Below, piece by piece: positions 7,796 to 17,373 of a stretch of DNA of 63,466 bases. Position 1 is the stretch's first letter. The number at the start of each line of letters is the position of its first letter. Origin of the DNA: Fidelibacterota bacterium (GTDB taxonomy: Bacteria > Fidelibacterota > Marinisomatia > Marinisomatales > TCS55). The notes below the pieces were generated by a model. The model ran no database searches and was not told where the DNA came from. It saw only the letters and a program-made list of their open reading frames with translations. The stretch covers positions 1 to 63,466 of the forward strand of contig JADFRD010000002.1 of NCBI GenBank assembly GCA_022561485.1, in the 5' to 3' direction. The position numbers were made by a program, and so were the translations under genes.

Positions 7796-8493
7796 GTGAC
7801 GAACAAACAAAGTTGATTCAAGAAGCAGTTGCAAAAGCACTAGCGGGTAATATGGACATGATCAACAATATTGAAGATCGCGTCACAAGATCTAAAGCCA
7901 AAGCTGCTCTGGTAAAAGCAAAACGGGAAGCGAAAAAAGGCGCTGCTACTTCTGAAGAAACACCCTCCGAAGAAATAGTCCAAGCTGAGAGTCCCCCGGA
8001 AAAATCGTTGAATCAAAAAGTGGCTGAAGCAATTGAAAAGAAATTCCCTGCTTCATTGGCCGGTGACGATGTTGATGGGCATATTCAACTGACGGGAGCC
8101 AATTGGTTTGAGATTGCACATTATTTAAAAGACAATCCGGATTTTCTATTTGATTCACTGCAATGCGTTACCGGGTTTGACTTAGGAATAGAAAACGATT
8201 TGGAAGTACGCTATAATCTCCACTCCATGACTCATAATCACACTATCGAAATTCGTATTCAAACGGATCGTAAGAATCCGAAAATTCCGTCGGTTGAGCA
8301 GGTGTGGCGGATTGGCGATTGGTTCGAGCGTGAAACGTATGACATGTATGGAATCATTTTTGAAGGCCATCGCAATATGACACGGATTTTACTCCCCGAT
8401 GATTGGGAAGGGTGGCCATTGCGCAAAGATTATGAAACTCAGGAAACATATCACGGTATCGTGGTGCAAAAGGTGAAAGACGGATGGGAATAG
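7792..8493 (+). CDS. nuoC: NADH-quinone oxidoreductase subunit C, with N-terminal extension
   Basis: A 233-residue protein. The conserved 30 kDa-subunit domain covers about residues 80-233, with [37 protein letters not shown] and [18 protein letters not shown]. Residues 1-75 are a charged, low-complexity extension rich in Lys, Ala and Glu that ordinary NuoC proteins lack. NuoC is separate from NuoD here, not fused as in Escherichia coli. It overlaps nuoD by ten bases. The extension may be a linker or docking surface. Confidence 0.95.
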   Translation: MSDEQTKLIQEAVAKALAGNMDMINNIEDRVTRSKAKAALVKAKREAKKGAATSEETPSEEIVQAESPPEKSLNQKVAEAIEKKFPASLAGDDVDGHIQLTGANWFEIAHYLKDNPDFLFDSLQCVTGFDLGIENDLEVRYNLHSMTHNHTIEIRIQTDRKNPKIPSVEQVWRIGDWFERETYDMYGIIFEGHRNMTRILLPDDWEGWPLRKDYETQETYHGIVVQKVKDGWE

Positions 8494-9602
8494 TACACGG
8501 CGATTTAATGACGTTGAATATTGGGCCTCAGCACCCCAGTACGCATGGTGTTTTACGGTTAAAAGTAAAAACGGATGGTGAAATCATTGCAGACGTGGAA
8601 CCGGTCATCGGTTACCTGCACCGCTGTTTTGAAAAGCACTGTGAAAATGTGACGTATGACCAAGTGATTCCCTACACCGACCGCTGCGATTATATTGCTG
8701 CCATGAACAACAACTTTGGCTATGCAGTTGCGGTTGAAGAACTCATGGATTTAAAAGTTCCGGAGCGTGTTGAATATATTCGGGTGATTGTTTCAGAATT
8801 AAACCGCATTGCCAGTCACTTATTAGCGCTGGGTACATTCGGGTTGGATGTGGGCGCCTTTACTCCTTTTTTATATATGTTCCGAGATCGGGAACGAATT
8901 TTAGATTTATTTGAAGTGCTGTGCGGTGCGAGGCTTTTATACAATTATATATGGGTGGGCGGCCTTTCGCATGATTTCCCCAACGGGTTTGAAGAAAAGA
9001 TTATAGACTTTTTGGATTATTTTGAACCCCAGTTAGATGAATATAATAATATTTTAACATTCAATAAAATTTTCATTGAACGGACCGCTGACGTTGGTGT
9101 AATGCCCGCAGAAGTGGCCATCAGTTATGGCGTGTCCGGACCCAACTTGCGTGGTTCGGGAGTGAAGTGGGATTTACGCAAGGATGATCCATATTCGATT
9201 TATGATAAATTTGATTTTAACATTCCCGTTGGTACCGGCACCGTTGGCACGATTGGCGATTGCTGGGACCGGTATTATGTCCGGATGCTGGAGATGAGTG
9301 AAAGTATCAACATTGTCCGGCAGGCAATCAAAGCGCTTCCTTCCGGTGATGTGCATCAGGCATTGCCCAAAAAGATTCGACCGCCAAAAGGTTCGGTGTA
9401 TAAACGGACAGAATCACCCCGGGGAGATTTGGGATACTATATCGAAAGCGATGGTTCTCCCATACCATACCGGTTGAAGATGCGTTCCCCCGCCTTCACA
9501 GCGTTGAGCGTTATGGGCGAAATTTCGTCAGGCTGGATGATGTCCGATGTCCTCGCTATTCTTGGAAGTTTGGATATTGTATTAGGTGAAATTGACCGAT
9601 GA
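8484..9602 (+). CDS. nuoD: NADH-quinone oxidoreductase subunit D (quinone site)
   Basis: A 372-residue 49 kDa-type subunit. GPQHPSTHGVLRL holds the quinone-binding histidine loop, followed by GYLHRCFEKHCEN, YTDRCDYIAAMNNN and the C-terminal MGEISSGWMMSDVLAILGSLDIVLGEIDR with the ending Asp-Arg typical of the family. It forms the quinone cavity with NuoB and NuoH. ATG at 8484 inside nuoC gives the standard N-terminus. It overlaps nuoH by ATGA. Confidence 0.96.
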   Translation: MGIVHGDLMTLNIGPQHPSTHGVLRLKVKTDGEIIADVEPVIGYLHRCFEKHCENVTYDQVIPYTDRCDYIAAMNNNFGYAVAVEELMDLKVPERVEYIRVIVSELNRIASHLLALGTFGLDVGAFTPFLYMFRDRERILDLFEVLCGARLLYNYIWVGGLSHDFPNGFEEKIIDFLDYFEPQLDEYNNILTFNKIFIERTADVGVMPAEVAISYGVSGPNLRGSGVKWDLRKDDPYSIYDKFDFNIPVGTGTVGTIGDCWDRYYVRMLEMSESINIVRQAIKALPSGDVHQALPKKIRPPKGSVYKRTESPRGDLGYYIESDGSPIPYRLKMRSPAFTALSVMGEISSGWMMSDVLAILGSLDIVLGEIDR

Positions 9603-10675
9603 CCATCGATCAATTAATGAACTGGATCCCCTTTGGCGCCGATTGGCCGGCACTGGCCTTTTTTGCAGCGGTGCTGGTATGTGCTTTGACTGTCTTTTTA
9701 TTTATTGCTGTCTATGCGTTGATGGCTATTTATGGTGAAGTAAAAATTTCATCATTTATGCAGGACAAAGTTGGTCCCATGGGACAAGGTGTTGGCTTTC
9801 ATGCCGGTAAATGGGGTTTATTGCAACCCGTTGCCGATGCGGTAAAACTTATATTAAAAGAAGATATTATCCCGACATTAGCCGATAAAAAATTATTTAT
9901 TATGGCTCCCTTTGTTGTGTTTATTGGAGCCTTTATTTCCTTTGCTGCCTTACCTTTTAATCAACATACAGTCGTATCCGATTTAAACATTGGTATTTTT
10001 TATATTTTGGCTGTGGGATCCTTGAGTGTCATCGGTATTATTCTGGCAGGTTGGGGTTCCAATAATAAATGGTCGTTATATGGTGGAATGCGTTCAGCAG
10101 CCCAAATAGTGAGTTACGAAATTCCGGCTGCTCTGTCCATTATTACTGTTATTATGCTCACCGGAACGCTGAGTATGCAGGGGATTATTGAATTTCAGAA
10201 GGGAACCATTTGGGTTATTTTACCCAATTGGATTATATTCAATAATCCGTTTTCATTTATTGCTTTTTTCATCTTTTTTATCAGCGGAGTGGCGGAATGT
10301 AACCGAACACCATTCGATATTCCGGAAGCAGAATCGGAACTGGTGGCCGGAGCTTTTACGGAATATTCCGGAATGCGCTATGCTTTTTTCTTTTTGAGTG
10401 AATATGCTGAAATGTTTGTCATTAGCGCCGTGGCGACAACGGCGTTCTTAGGCGGATGGAATAGTCCGATTTCAGGATTTTTTGATGGTCCGGGCTGGGG
10501 ATTATTTTGGTTTATGGGTAAATCGTTATTTTTAGTATTTGTTATGTTGTGGTTCCGCTGGACATTCCCGCGTTTACGTGTGGATCAGCTCATGAGTATC
10601 TGCTGGAAAGTATTTTTACCTTTTGCGTTAGTAAACATTTTTGGTGTGGCCATCTGGAGCCTGATTATAGGATAA
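9599..10675 (+). CDS. nuoH: NADH-quinone oxidoreductase subunit H
   Basis: A 358-residue membrane subunit with about eight helices that links the quinone cavity to the antiporter-like subunits. Family motifs include GEVKISSFMQDKVGPMGQGVGFHAGKWG (loop 1 with acidic and basic pathway residues), AECNRTPFDIPEAESELVAGAFTEYSGMRYAFFFL and WFRWTFPRLRVDQLM. Length is normal. Two bases separate its stop from the preferred nuoI start. Confidence 0.96.
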   Translation: MTIDQLMNWIPFGADWPALAFFAAVLVCALTVFLFIAVYALMAIYGEVKISSFMQDKVGPMGQGVGFHAGKWGLLQPVADAVKLILKEDIIPTLADKKLFIMAPFVVFIGAFISFAALPFNQHTVVSDLNIGIFYILAVGSLSVIGIILAGWGSNNKWSLYGGMRSAAQIVSYEIPAALSIITVIMLTGTLSMQGIIEFQKGTIWVILPNWIIFNNPFSFIAFFIFFISGVAECNRTPFDIPEAESELVAGAFTEYSGMRYAFFFLSEYAEMFVISAVATTAFLGGWNSPISGFFDGPGWGLFWFMGKSLFLVFVMLWFRWTFPRLRVDQLMSICWKVFLPFALVNIFGVAIWSLIIG

Positions 10676-10677
10676 GT

Positions 10678-11262
10678 ATGTCTAGATACTTTCGTAATAT
10701 ATTTGAATCAATCTCCACCTTGATGACCGGGTTGGGAATTACCTGGCGGCATATGATAAGAATTCGCAAGGATAATGTGACGCTGCAATATCCCGAAGAA
10801 CGCTGGCCCCGCCCGGAACGTAATATCGGTTTTGATTTCAGCGAATACAATATTATTCGTTCCCGTTTACAGGTGGATATCGATGATTGCATCGGTTGTT
10901 TGAAATGCGAACGCGCCTGTCCGGTTCAGTGCATTAAGATCGTGACGGTCAAATCCGGAGCCAAAGGGGAAGATCTGATGGATATCGGTCACACAGGACT
11001 GACGTCTAACGGAACGAAAAAAGCGTTGATCGTGACCCGGTTTGACATTGATATGAGCGAGTGCTGTTACTGCAATTTATGCGTTTATCCATGCCCGGAG
11101 GATTGTATATATATGACCGGAGGACCCAACTCGAAAAAGCATCCCATCGATTATGAATTTTCACAATATGATCGAAATGATTTGATTTTCAAATTTGCCA
11201 AGGAAGTCGAAGAAGAAAAAATGGCGAAATATTTACCCCAAAAAGAGAAGGTTGAAGCATAA
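10678..11262 (+). CDS. nuoI: NADH-quinone oxidoreductase subunit I (2x[4Fe-4S])
   Basis: A 194-residue ferredoxin-like subunit carrying clusters N6a and N6b. Ligand sets are Cys71/74/77 with Cys81-Pro (DDCIGCLKCERACP) and Cys129/132/135 with Cys139-Pro (CCYCNLCVYPCP). The frame is open further upstream, but ATG at 10678, just after the nuoH stop, gives the normal N-terminus (MSRYFRNIFE); a longer form would overlap the conserved end of nuoH. Residues 92-115 form an insert between the two cluster motifs. It shares one base with nuoJ. Confidence 0.95.
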   Translation: MSRYFRNIFESISTLMTGLGITWRHMIRIRKDNVTLQYPEERWPRPERNIGFDFSEYNIIRSRLQVDIDDCIGCLKCERACPVQCIKIVTVKSGAKGEDLMDIGHTGLTSNGTKKALIVTRFDIDMSECCYCNLCVYPCPEDCIYMTGGPNSKKHPIDYEFSQYDRNDLIFKFAKEVEEEKMAKYLPQKEKVEA

Positions 11263-11750
11263 TGGCTGATTTGGCATTTTGGATGATTGTTTTGTTGACC
11301 ATCGGGGGAGCTGCCGTAGTTGTGCTGAATAAAAATTTGGTATATTCAGCCATTGCGCTGCTATTTACATTTTTTGGCATGGCCGGGTTGTATGTGTTCC
11401 TTTGGGCTGATTTTTTAGCCGGTGTTCAGGTGATGATTTATGTGGGCGGTATTTTGGTGCTGATCATTTTTGGAGTCATGCTCACCAATCGAATTACATC
11501 TGTCAATATATCCCACTCCAGTGTCCAGCGCGGAATAGGCGCCGTGGTCGTATTGGGAATTCTATCCATTTTGGTTATCATGATTTATAATACTCCCTGG
11601 CTCCAGGTGGAAGCAGTGGAACCTGTTCAGACTGTCGGTAAAATCGGATATTTATTAATGATGGATTATTTGCTCCCGTTTGAAGTGGCATCCCTTTTGC
11701 TGCTCGCAGCGTTGATGGGTGCGGCCATGTTATCCAGGAAATCAAATTGA
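11262..11750 (+). CDS. nuoJ: NADH-quinone oxidoreductase subunit J
   Basis: A 162-residue membrane subunit with about five helices. The motif VYSAIALLFTFFGMAGLYVFLWADFLAG and the following MIYVGGILVLIIFGVML (the pi-bulge helix TM3) are diagnostic. It takes part in the E-channel proton path. It overlaps nuoK by four bases. Confidence 0.94.
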   Translation: MADLAFWMIVLLTIGGAAVVVLNKNLVYSAIALLFTFFGMAGLYVFLWADFLAGVQVMIYVGGILVLIIFGVMLTNRITSVNISHSSVQRGIGAVVVLGILSILVIMIYNTPWLQVEAVEPVQTVGKIGYLLMMDYLLPFEVASLLLLAALMGAAMLSRKSN

Positions 11751-12055
11751 TGGATAATTTAAATACATATTTATTCATCGCTGCGATATTGTTTTCTTTA
11801 GGAATGTTCGGTGTTATTACCCGCCGTAATGCAATCGCCGTGCTCATGGGGATCGAATTAATTTTAAATTCAGCAAATTTAAATTTTCTTGCTTTTGCAA
11901 AATTTGGCGGAATGAATATGTCCGGGCATATTTTTGCCCTTTTTGTGATTATCATGGCAGCGGCGGAAGCAGCGGTAGCATTAGCGATTATTATTAATAT
12001 TTATAATAATTTCAAAAGCATTAATGTGGATGAAGTAAGGGAACTCCGGCAATGA
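11747..12055 (+). CDS. nuoK: NADH-quinone oxidoreductase subunit K
   Basis: A 102-residue subunit with three transmembrane helices and the conserved membrane glutamates: GIELILNSANLNF (TM2) and AAAEAAVALAIIINIYN (TM3). It belongs to the Mrp/MnhC-like proton-path subunits. Its ATGA junctions with nuoJ and nuoL keep it translationally coupled. Confidence 0.95.
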   Translation: MMDNLNTYLFIAAILFSLGMFGVITRRNAIAVLMGIELILNSANLNFLAFAKFGGMNMSGHIFALFVIIMAAAEAAVALAIIINIYNNFKSINVDEVRELRQ

Positions 12056-14103
12056 CAGGGAATATGTTTATCGATTATTCATTATTGATCTTGTTTTTGC
12101 CTGTAGCAGCATTCACGATTCAGATTTTTATCGGCAAACGCCTGCCGAGACAGGGAGACTGGGTGTCCATCGGTGCAGTAATCATTACGCTCGTGCTGGC
12201 GATTGCCATGTTTGCATCCATGCTATTAGGAAATGACCCGAATTTTTCACAAGAAGCTTCCTTTACGTGGCTGGATATGGGAGTATTTAAAATCGAGCTG
12301 GGCTTCCTGGTGGATAATATCACAATAGTCATGCTTTTGGTTGTGGCTCTTATTTCCACCATGACCCACATTTTCTCAGTAAAATACATGGAAGGTGATA
12401 TTCGCTATTCCAGATATTTTGCTTACTTGGGATTATTTACTTTTTCCATGAATGGAATTGTTTTAGCCAATAACCTGATTTCCATGTATATGTTTTGGGA
12501 ATTGGTGGGTGTCAGTTCTTATCTATTAATTGGCCATTGGTTTGAAAAGGATTCTGCTTCCGATGCAGCCAAGAAAGCGTTTTTAACCAATCGAGTAGGT
12601 GACATTGGTTTTTTCATTGGCATCATGCTGATTTTTTCATCGTTGGGTACATTTGTTTTTTCAGAAATTTTTGATGGTATTGCTGCCGGTAAATTGGGAG
12701 GCACCGTATTGACATTTGCCGGTGTTGGCTTGTTTTTGGGCGCCATGGCTAAATCATCCCAATTCCCGTTGCATATTTGGTTGCCGGACGCCATGGAAGG
12801 CCCCACACCTGTTTCCGCGCTGATGCACGCAGCGACCATGGTAGCCGCCGGTGTGTATTTAGTGGTGCGTTTATTCCCATTATTTACTCCGGATGCATTG
12901 CTTGTGATGGCCTACGTGGGTGGATTTACAGCCCTGTTTGCTGCAACGATTGCCATCACCCAGAATGATATTAAAAAAGTGTTGGCCTATTCCACGGTGA
13001 GTCAATTGGGATACATGATTCTGTCTGTGGGAACAGGAGCGTATATTGCCGGTTTCTTCCATCTGGTAACCCACGCCATGTTCAAAGCGTGTCTGTTTTA
13101 TGGTTCAGGTTCGGTGATTCATTCCATGCATCATGCTCTGCATAAAAAACACGATACCGAAACTGATCCCCAGGACATGCGAAACATGGGCGGTTTTAAG
13201 AATAAAATGCCCATCACCTATTGGGCCATGCTGATCTGTACGTTGGCAATTTCCGGCGTGCCTCTGTTTTCCGGATTCTTATCAAAAGATGCCATTTTAG
13301 CCGGAACATTATCATTTGCCAGCCACAATCCCGGTCATTTCTTATTACCGGTATTTGGCTTCGGTGCTGCAGCCATTACAGCGTTTTACATGTTTCGCTT
13401 AATGATTATGACATTCCATGGCAAACCAAAAATGCCGGAAATTTATGATGACATTCACGAATCGCCGAAGGAAATGACTTTTCCCCTTGTCCTGTTGAGT
13501 ACATTAAGCGTTTTTATTTTCTACACGTTACCGTATTTCAATCCATTTTCTGATCATGGCTGGTTTAAAGAATTGGTCGTGGCAAAAGATTCAGTTGTTC
13601 CAGGCAGTGAAACAGCCCATTACATTGCTGAAGGGATTCATCATGCGCATTATCCTGCAATGGCGCTATCGTTAATTGTTGCATCGGTGGGGATTTTTCT
13701 TTCCTGGACAATGTACTTTAAGAAAAAAATATCTGCAGATGATTGGGCGGAAAAATTGAAACCCATGTATAATCTGTCCTTCAACAAATACTTTTTTGAC
13801 GAAAACTATAATAAATATTTATATCAACCATTATTAAAACTGTCCAGTCTGGTAGCGTACATCGATTGGGACTTGTATGATAAGTATGTTATTAATGGAT
13901 TCGGTCGTGTAACAAAACTATTGTCGTTTTTTACCGGCCGCATGGATTATGAGGGACTGGACCAAACAATCATCGACGGTATCGGTCGCACCACTCGCCG
14001 CGCAGGCGGAGTGTTAAAGTATTTACAAACAGGACGACTGCAAAGTTATCTTTTGTTTGCCCTTTTAGGAATCATCCTATTGGTATTGGTTCAGTCATTT
14101 TAA
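12052..14103 (+). CDS. nuoL: NADH-quinone oxidoreductase subunit L (antiporter-like)
   Basis: A 683-residue antiporter-like subunit. MFWELVGVSSYLLIGHWFEK holds the conserved TM5 glutamate, followed by GDIGFFIGIMLIFSSLGT, WLPDAMEGPTPVSALMHAATMVAAGVYLVVR and KKVLAYSTVSQLGYMILSVG with the membrane lysine. The C-terminal part contains the long lateral helix that braces the membrane arm. Length is slightly above the E. coli form. A 190 bp gap follows, the only sizeable break in the nuo operon. Confidence 0.96.
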   Translation: MTGNMFIDYSLLILFLPVAAFTIQIFIGKRLPRQGDWVSIGAVIITLVLAIAMFASMLLGNDPNFSQEASFTWLDMGVFKIELGFLVDNITIVMLLVVALISTMTHIFSVKYMEGDIRYSRYFAYLGLFTFSMNGIVLANNLISMYMFWELVGVSSYLLIGHWFEKDSASDAAKKAFLTNRVGDIGFFIGIMLIFSSLGTFVFSEIFDGIAAGKLGGTVLTFAGVGLFLGAMAKSSQFPLHIWLPDAMEGPTPVSALMHAATMVAAGVYLVVRLFPLFTPDALLVMAYVGGFTALFAATIAITQNDIKKVLAYSTVSQLGYMILSVGTGAYIAGFFHLVTHAMFKACLFYGSGSVIHSMHHALHKKHDTETDPQDMRNMGGFKNKMPITYWAMLICTLAISGVPLFSGFLSKDAILAGTLSFASHNPGHFLLPVFGFGAAAITAFYMFRLMIMTFHGKPKMPEIYDDIHESPKEMTFPLVLLSTLSVFIFYTLPYFNPFSDHGWFKELVVAKDSVVPGSETAHYIAEGIHHAHYPAMALSLIVASVGIFLSWTMYFKKKISADDWAEKLKPMYNLSFNKYFFDENYNKYLYQPLLKLSSLVAYIDWDLYDKYVINGFGRVTKLLSFFTGRMDYEGLDQTIIDGIGRTTRRAGGVLKYLQTGRLQSYLLFALLGIILLVLVQSF

Positions 14104-14293
14104 GAATCCTTTGATAAACCTAATGTGTGAAGAAAAAAAAGTTAAAATTTTCCTGATTAAGACGGAAAATGCAGTTTATAGCAGTGCTATGAACAAATTT
14201 TCAAACGAAAAGCAGGGGGGTTTTAAACTTTTTTATTTGTGCAATAGGTTTTTCAAAGGGTTCTTTAAGATTTGAAAGGTTAAAGGAAGAGGA
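14104..14293. other. 190 bp gap inside the nuo operon
   Basis: No strong terminator or promoter is visible between nuoL and nuoM. A 50-codon frame (14123-14275) runs here without a ribosome site and is treated as chance. A good Shine-Dalgarno stretch (AAAGGAAGAGG) sits just before nuoM. Confidence 0.5.
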
Positions 14294-15844
14294 ATGGAAA
14301 TAAACATTCTAAGTTGGATTATTTGGATTCCCCTTTTGGGCATGGCGGCGATCGCATTTGTACCCAGGGGAAAAACACAACTTATCAAAATCATCACTGC
14401 TGTTGCAACCGGCGTCCAATTTTTGGCGACCCTCGGGTTATGGTCACAGTTTGATTTGTCCAATGGCGGTTTCCAGTTTATGGAAAGAGCCACTTGGATA
14501 CCGTCATTCAACATTACCTATATTTTAGGAGTGGATGGATTGAGTTTACCCATGGTGGTATTGACGGGACTGTTATTTTTTCTGTCAACATTTGTTAGTT
14601 GGAATATCAACCGTGCAGTCAAGGGATATTTCTCTCTGTTTTTATTATTGAATATTGGCATTATGGGTGTTTTTCTATCTCTTGATTTCTTTCTCTTCTA
14701 TGTATTCTGGGAAGTGATGCTTTTACCCATGTTTTTCCTGATTGGTATGTGGGGCGGTCCGCAACGAGAATATGCCGCCATCAAATTCTTCCTGTACACA
14801 TTGGTTGGATCTGTATTAATGCTAATTGCTATCCTTGGGCTGTATTTTACCTGTGGCCGAACATTTGATATGTTGGTGCTCATGGAAGTAGCTCCGACTG
14901 CCTTAAATGGAGTCATGTGGTGGGGGATAGATGCCATAAAAGTTATATGGGTATTGCTCTTTATTGGATTCGCCATCAAGGTGCCTGTCTTTCCGTTCCA
15001 TACCTGGCTTCCACTGGTACACGTTGAAGCGCCCACAGCCATTTCTGTTATCCTGGCTGGAATCCTTTTGAAACTTGGGGTTTACGGTATGCTGCGAATA
15101 AACTATTCCATGCTGCCCGGGGCGGTCTGGTGGTTCGCCGGTGCATTGGCAGTGCTGGGATTAATAAATGTTATATGGGGCGCCATGTGTGCTTTGGCAC
15201 AAAAAGATCTAAAAAAGATGGTAGCCTATTCCAGTGTAAATCACATGGGTTATCTTTTAATTGGGATGTCCGCTGTCATTGCTGCCGGGGCCGCGAATGG
15301 AAATAATGTGTTAGCTGCACAGGCCGGTTTGGGCGGCGCAGTATTTCTGATGTTTAATCACGGAACAATCTCGGCCATGCTGTTTATTTTAGTCGGTGTT
15401 ATTTATGAACGTGCACACCATCGTAATATTGATGGATTTGGGGGAATTGCTGCTCAAATGCCGATTTATTCCGGTATTATGGCTTTAGCATTTTTTGCCG
15501 GTCTTGGCTTGCCGGGCTTTTCCGGGTTTATCAGTGAAGCCATGTGTTTCATCGGTGCATTCCCCGTTTTTAAAGCAATTGTCATTGCATCTACCCTAGG
15601 TATTTTATTGAATGCAGCCTATTTCCTTCGGGCATATCAACGGATATTCATGGGGTCTTTGAATGAAAAATACAAAGACCTGCCAGAAATAAATCGGATG
15701 GAACTTTTTACGGTGATTCCTTTGGCGGTTATCACATTATTTTTGGGTATTTATCCCAAACCATTTTTGGATTTGATCAGCAGTACCATGAATGTGATTA
15801 TTGATAAAGTGGCCAATATTGGCAGTATTGCAGGAGTTTTTTAA
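14294..15844 (+). CDS. nuoM: NADH-quinone oxidoreductase subunit M (antiporter-like)
   Basis: A 516-residue antiporter-like proton-pumping subunit with about 14 helices. YVFWEVMLLPMFFLIGMWGG has the key TM5 glutamate, VPVFPFHTWLPLVHVEAPTAISVILAGILLKLGVYGMLR is the discontinuous helix region, and KKMVAYSSVNHMGYLLIG carries the lysine. AHHRNIDGFGG follows. Its start is preceded by AAAGGAAGAGG. Six bases separate it from nuoN. Confidence 0.96.
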   Translation: MEINILSWIIWIPLLGMAAIAFVPRGKTQLIKIITAVATGVQFLATLGLWSQFDLSNGGFQFMERATWIPSFNITYILGVDGLSLPMVVLTGLLFFLSTFVSWNINRAVKGYFSLFLLLNIGIMGVFLSLDFFLFYVFWEVMLLPMFFLIGMWGGPQREYAAIKFFLYTLVGSVLMLIAILGLYFTCGRTFDMLVLMEVAPTALNGVMWWGIDAIKVIWVLLFIGFAIKVPVFPFHTWLPLVHVEAPTAISVILAGILLKLGVYGMLRINYSMLPGAVWWFAGALAVLGLINVIWGAMCALAQKDLKKMVAYSSVNHMGYLLIGMSAVIAAGAANGNNVLAAQAGLGGAVFLMFNHGTISAMLFILVGVIYERAHHRNIDGFGGIAAQMPIYSGIMALAFFAGLGLPGFSGFISEAMCFIGAFPVFKAIVIASTLGILLNAAYFLRAYQRIFMGSLNEKYKDLPEINRMELFTVIPLAVITLFLGIYPKPFLDLISSTMNVIIDKVANIGSIAGVF

Positions 15845-15850
15845 ACGAAC

Positions 15851-17344
15851 ATGAATAATCTTCAAAGCTTAAGCTATTACTGGCCGGAAATCATTCTGAC
15901 CGTTACCATATTGGTTGCGATTATAGCTGATTTATTTTATTCTGACAAAGATTCCGGAAAAACAGCTTTGTGGGTTTTAGGTGGATTGATCCTGGCTCAA
16001 ATTGCCATATATATTCAGGATAGCGAAATTGTCACCACACTTTTTATGGGCAATTTGGCATTTGATCCTTTTGCTTCTTTCTTTAAAACACTGATTGTTC
16101 TGGCAACGATTCTGGTCATTTTTATATCTCAGAAATCGAGTGAACTTGATGGTCATCGCACTGGGGAATACTATTCACTCATGGCCATAATGGTTTTTGG
16201 CATGTTTCTTATGGCTTCTGCTATTGATCTGATCATGCTCTATCTCGCCATTGAAATTGTATCCATTGTTTCTTTCATTTTAGCCGGCTATTTGAAAGGG
16301 GATCTTCGTTCCAATGAAGCTGCGTTGAAATATGTTATCTACGGTGCTTTCTCAACGGGTATCATGTTGTTTGGGATGAGTATTATTTTCGGTCTGGCCG
16401 GTTCGACCAAATTTTTCGCCATCCAGGAAGCCATGTGGAATTTAGAAGGCAGTGCACAATTTGCATTTACACTCGCCGCTATTTTTATTCTGGCAGGATT
16501 TGGTTATAAAATTTCTGCAGTGCCTTTTCATTTTTGGACTCCGGATGTTTATGAAGGAGCGCCAACACCCATTACAGCTTATTTATCCGTGGCGCCCAAA
16601 GCGGTTGGCTTTGCAGTAATTATACGATTTTTTAATACTGTTTTTGGGGATAGCGGAGCATTTATTGATCCATCCATTTATACATTTACGACTATTGCAT
16701 GGCCGCAATTACTGGCTGTACTTTCCGTGATTACCATGACGTTGGGAAACCTTGTGGCTCTGCAGCAAAACAGTATTAAGCGCATGCTGGCCTATTCCAG
16801 TATCGCCCACGCCGGATATATGCTAATGGCGATTCCGACATTGTCATCCCAGGGAGTGTACGCAATCATGCTCTATCTGGTCATGTATTTATTCATGAAC
16901 CTGGGAGCCTTTTTTGTGGTGATTTATGTAAAATCCCAGGGGGGAGGCGAGTCGTTTGATGATTTTAAGGGGCTGGGCTGGAAAATGCCAATAGTCGGCA
17001 TTGTTATGACGGTGTTTATGCTGTCACTCACAGGCATTCCGCCTACTGCCGGTTTTATTGGAAAATTTTATATCTTTGCGTCTGTGATTAAAGTAGGTCC
17101 GCAAATGTATTGGCTGGCCGTTGTCGGTGCAATCAATAGTGTCATATCTCTATATTATTATTTCAGAGTCGTGAAGGTGATGTTTCTGGAAGGGGAGCCC
17201 AGTGAAACGATCATTGTACCGTCTCCAACTGTATTGATGATATTATTTGCTTTGGCAATTCCAACAGTATTTTTCGGGATCTATTGGGCACCAATCGCTG
17301 ACTGGGTTTCACGTTCTTTAACATTATTTATCAAGGTAATTTAA
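15851..17344 (+). CDS. nuoN: NADH-quinone oxidoreductase subunit N (antiporter-like)
   Basis: A 497-residue subunit, the third antiporter-like proton channel. Motifs: LYLAIEIVSIVSFILAGYLKGD (glutamate), KISAVPFHFWTPDVYEGAPTPITAYLSVAPKAVGFAV and KRMLAYSSIAHAGYMLMAIP. It closes the operon, so NuoE, NuoF and NuoG (NADH and FMN input) are absent from the cluster. The Na+-NQR operon starts 30 bases later on the same strand. Confidence 0.96.
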   Translation: MNNLQSLSYYWPEIILTVTILVAIIADLFYSDKDSGKTALWVLGGLILAQIAIYIQDSEIVTTLFMGNLAFDPFASFFKTLIVLATILVIFISQKSSELDGHRTGEYYSLMAIMVFGMFLMASAIDLIMLYLAIEIVSIVSFILAGYLKGDLRSNEAALKYVIYGAFSTGIMLFGMSIIFGLAGSTKFFAIQEAMWNLEGSAQFAFTLAAIFILAGFGYKISAVPFHFWTPDVYEGAPTPITAYLSVAPKAVGFAVIIRFFNTVFGDSGAFIDPSIYTFTTIAWPQLLAVLSVITMTLGNLVALQQNSIKRMLAYSSIAHAGYMLMAIPTLSSQGVYAIMLYLVMYLFMNLGAFFVVIYVKSQGGGESFDDFKGLGWKMPIVGIVMTVFMLSLTGIPPTAGFIGKFYIFASVIKVGPQMYWLAVVGAINSVISLYYYFRVVKVMFLEGEPSETIIVPSPTVLMILFALAIPTVFFGIYWAPIADWVSRSLTLFIKVI

Positions 17345-17373
17345 TAGATGTTTTATAGGGTATTAAGGTCAGG

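Noticed and set aside
10549..10677. Longer N-terminus for NuoI (and similarly for NqrF from 21693 and Dxs from 28754)
   Set aside because: The added residues come from overlapping the conserved ends of the preceding genes; ATG codons at the gene junctions give the family-standard starts.
14123..14275. 50-codon frame between nuoL and nuoM
   Set aside because: No Shine-Dalgarno sequence, composition like AT-rich noncoding DNA, and no resemblance to a known subunit. Kept as a gap.
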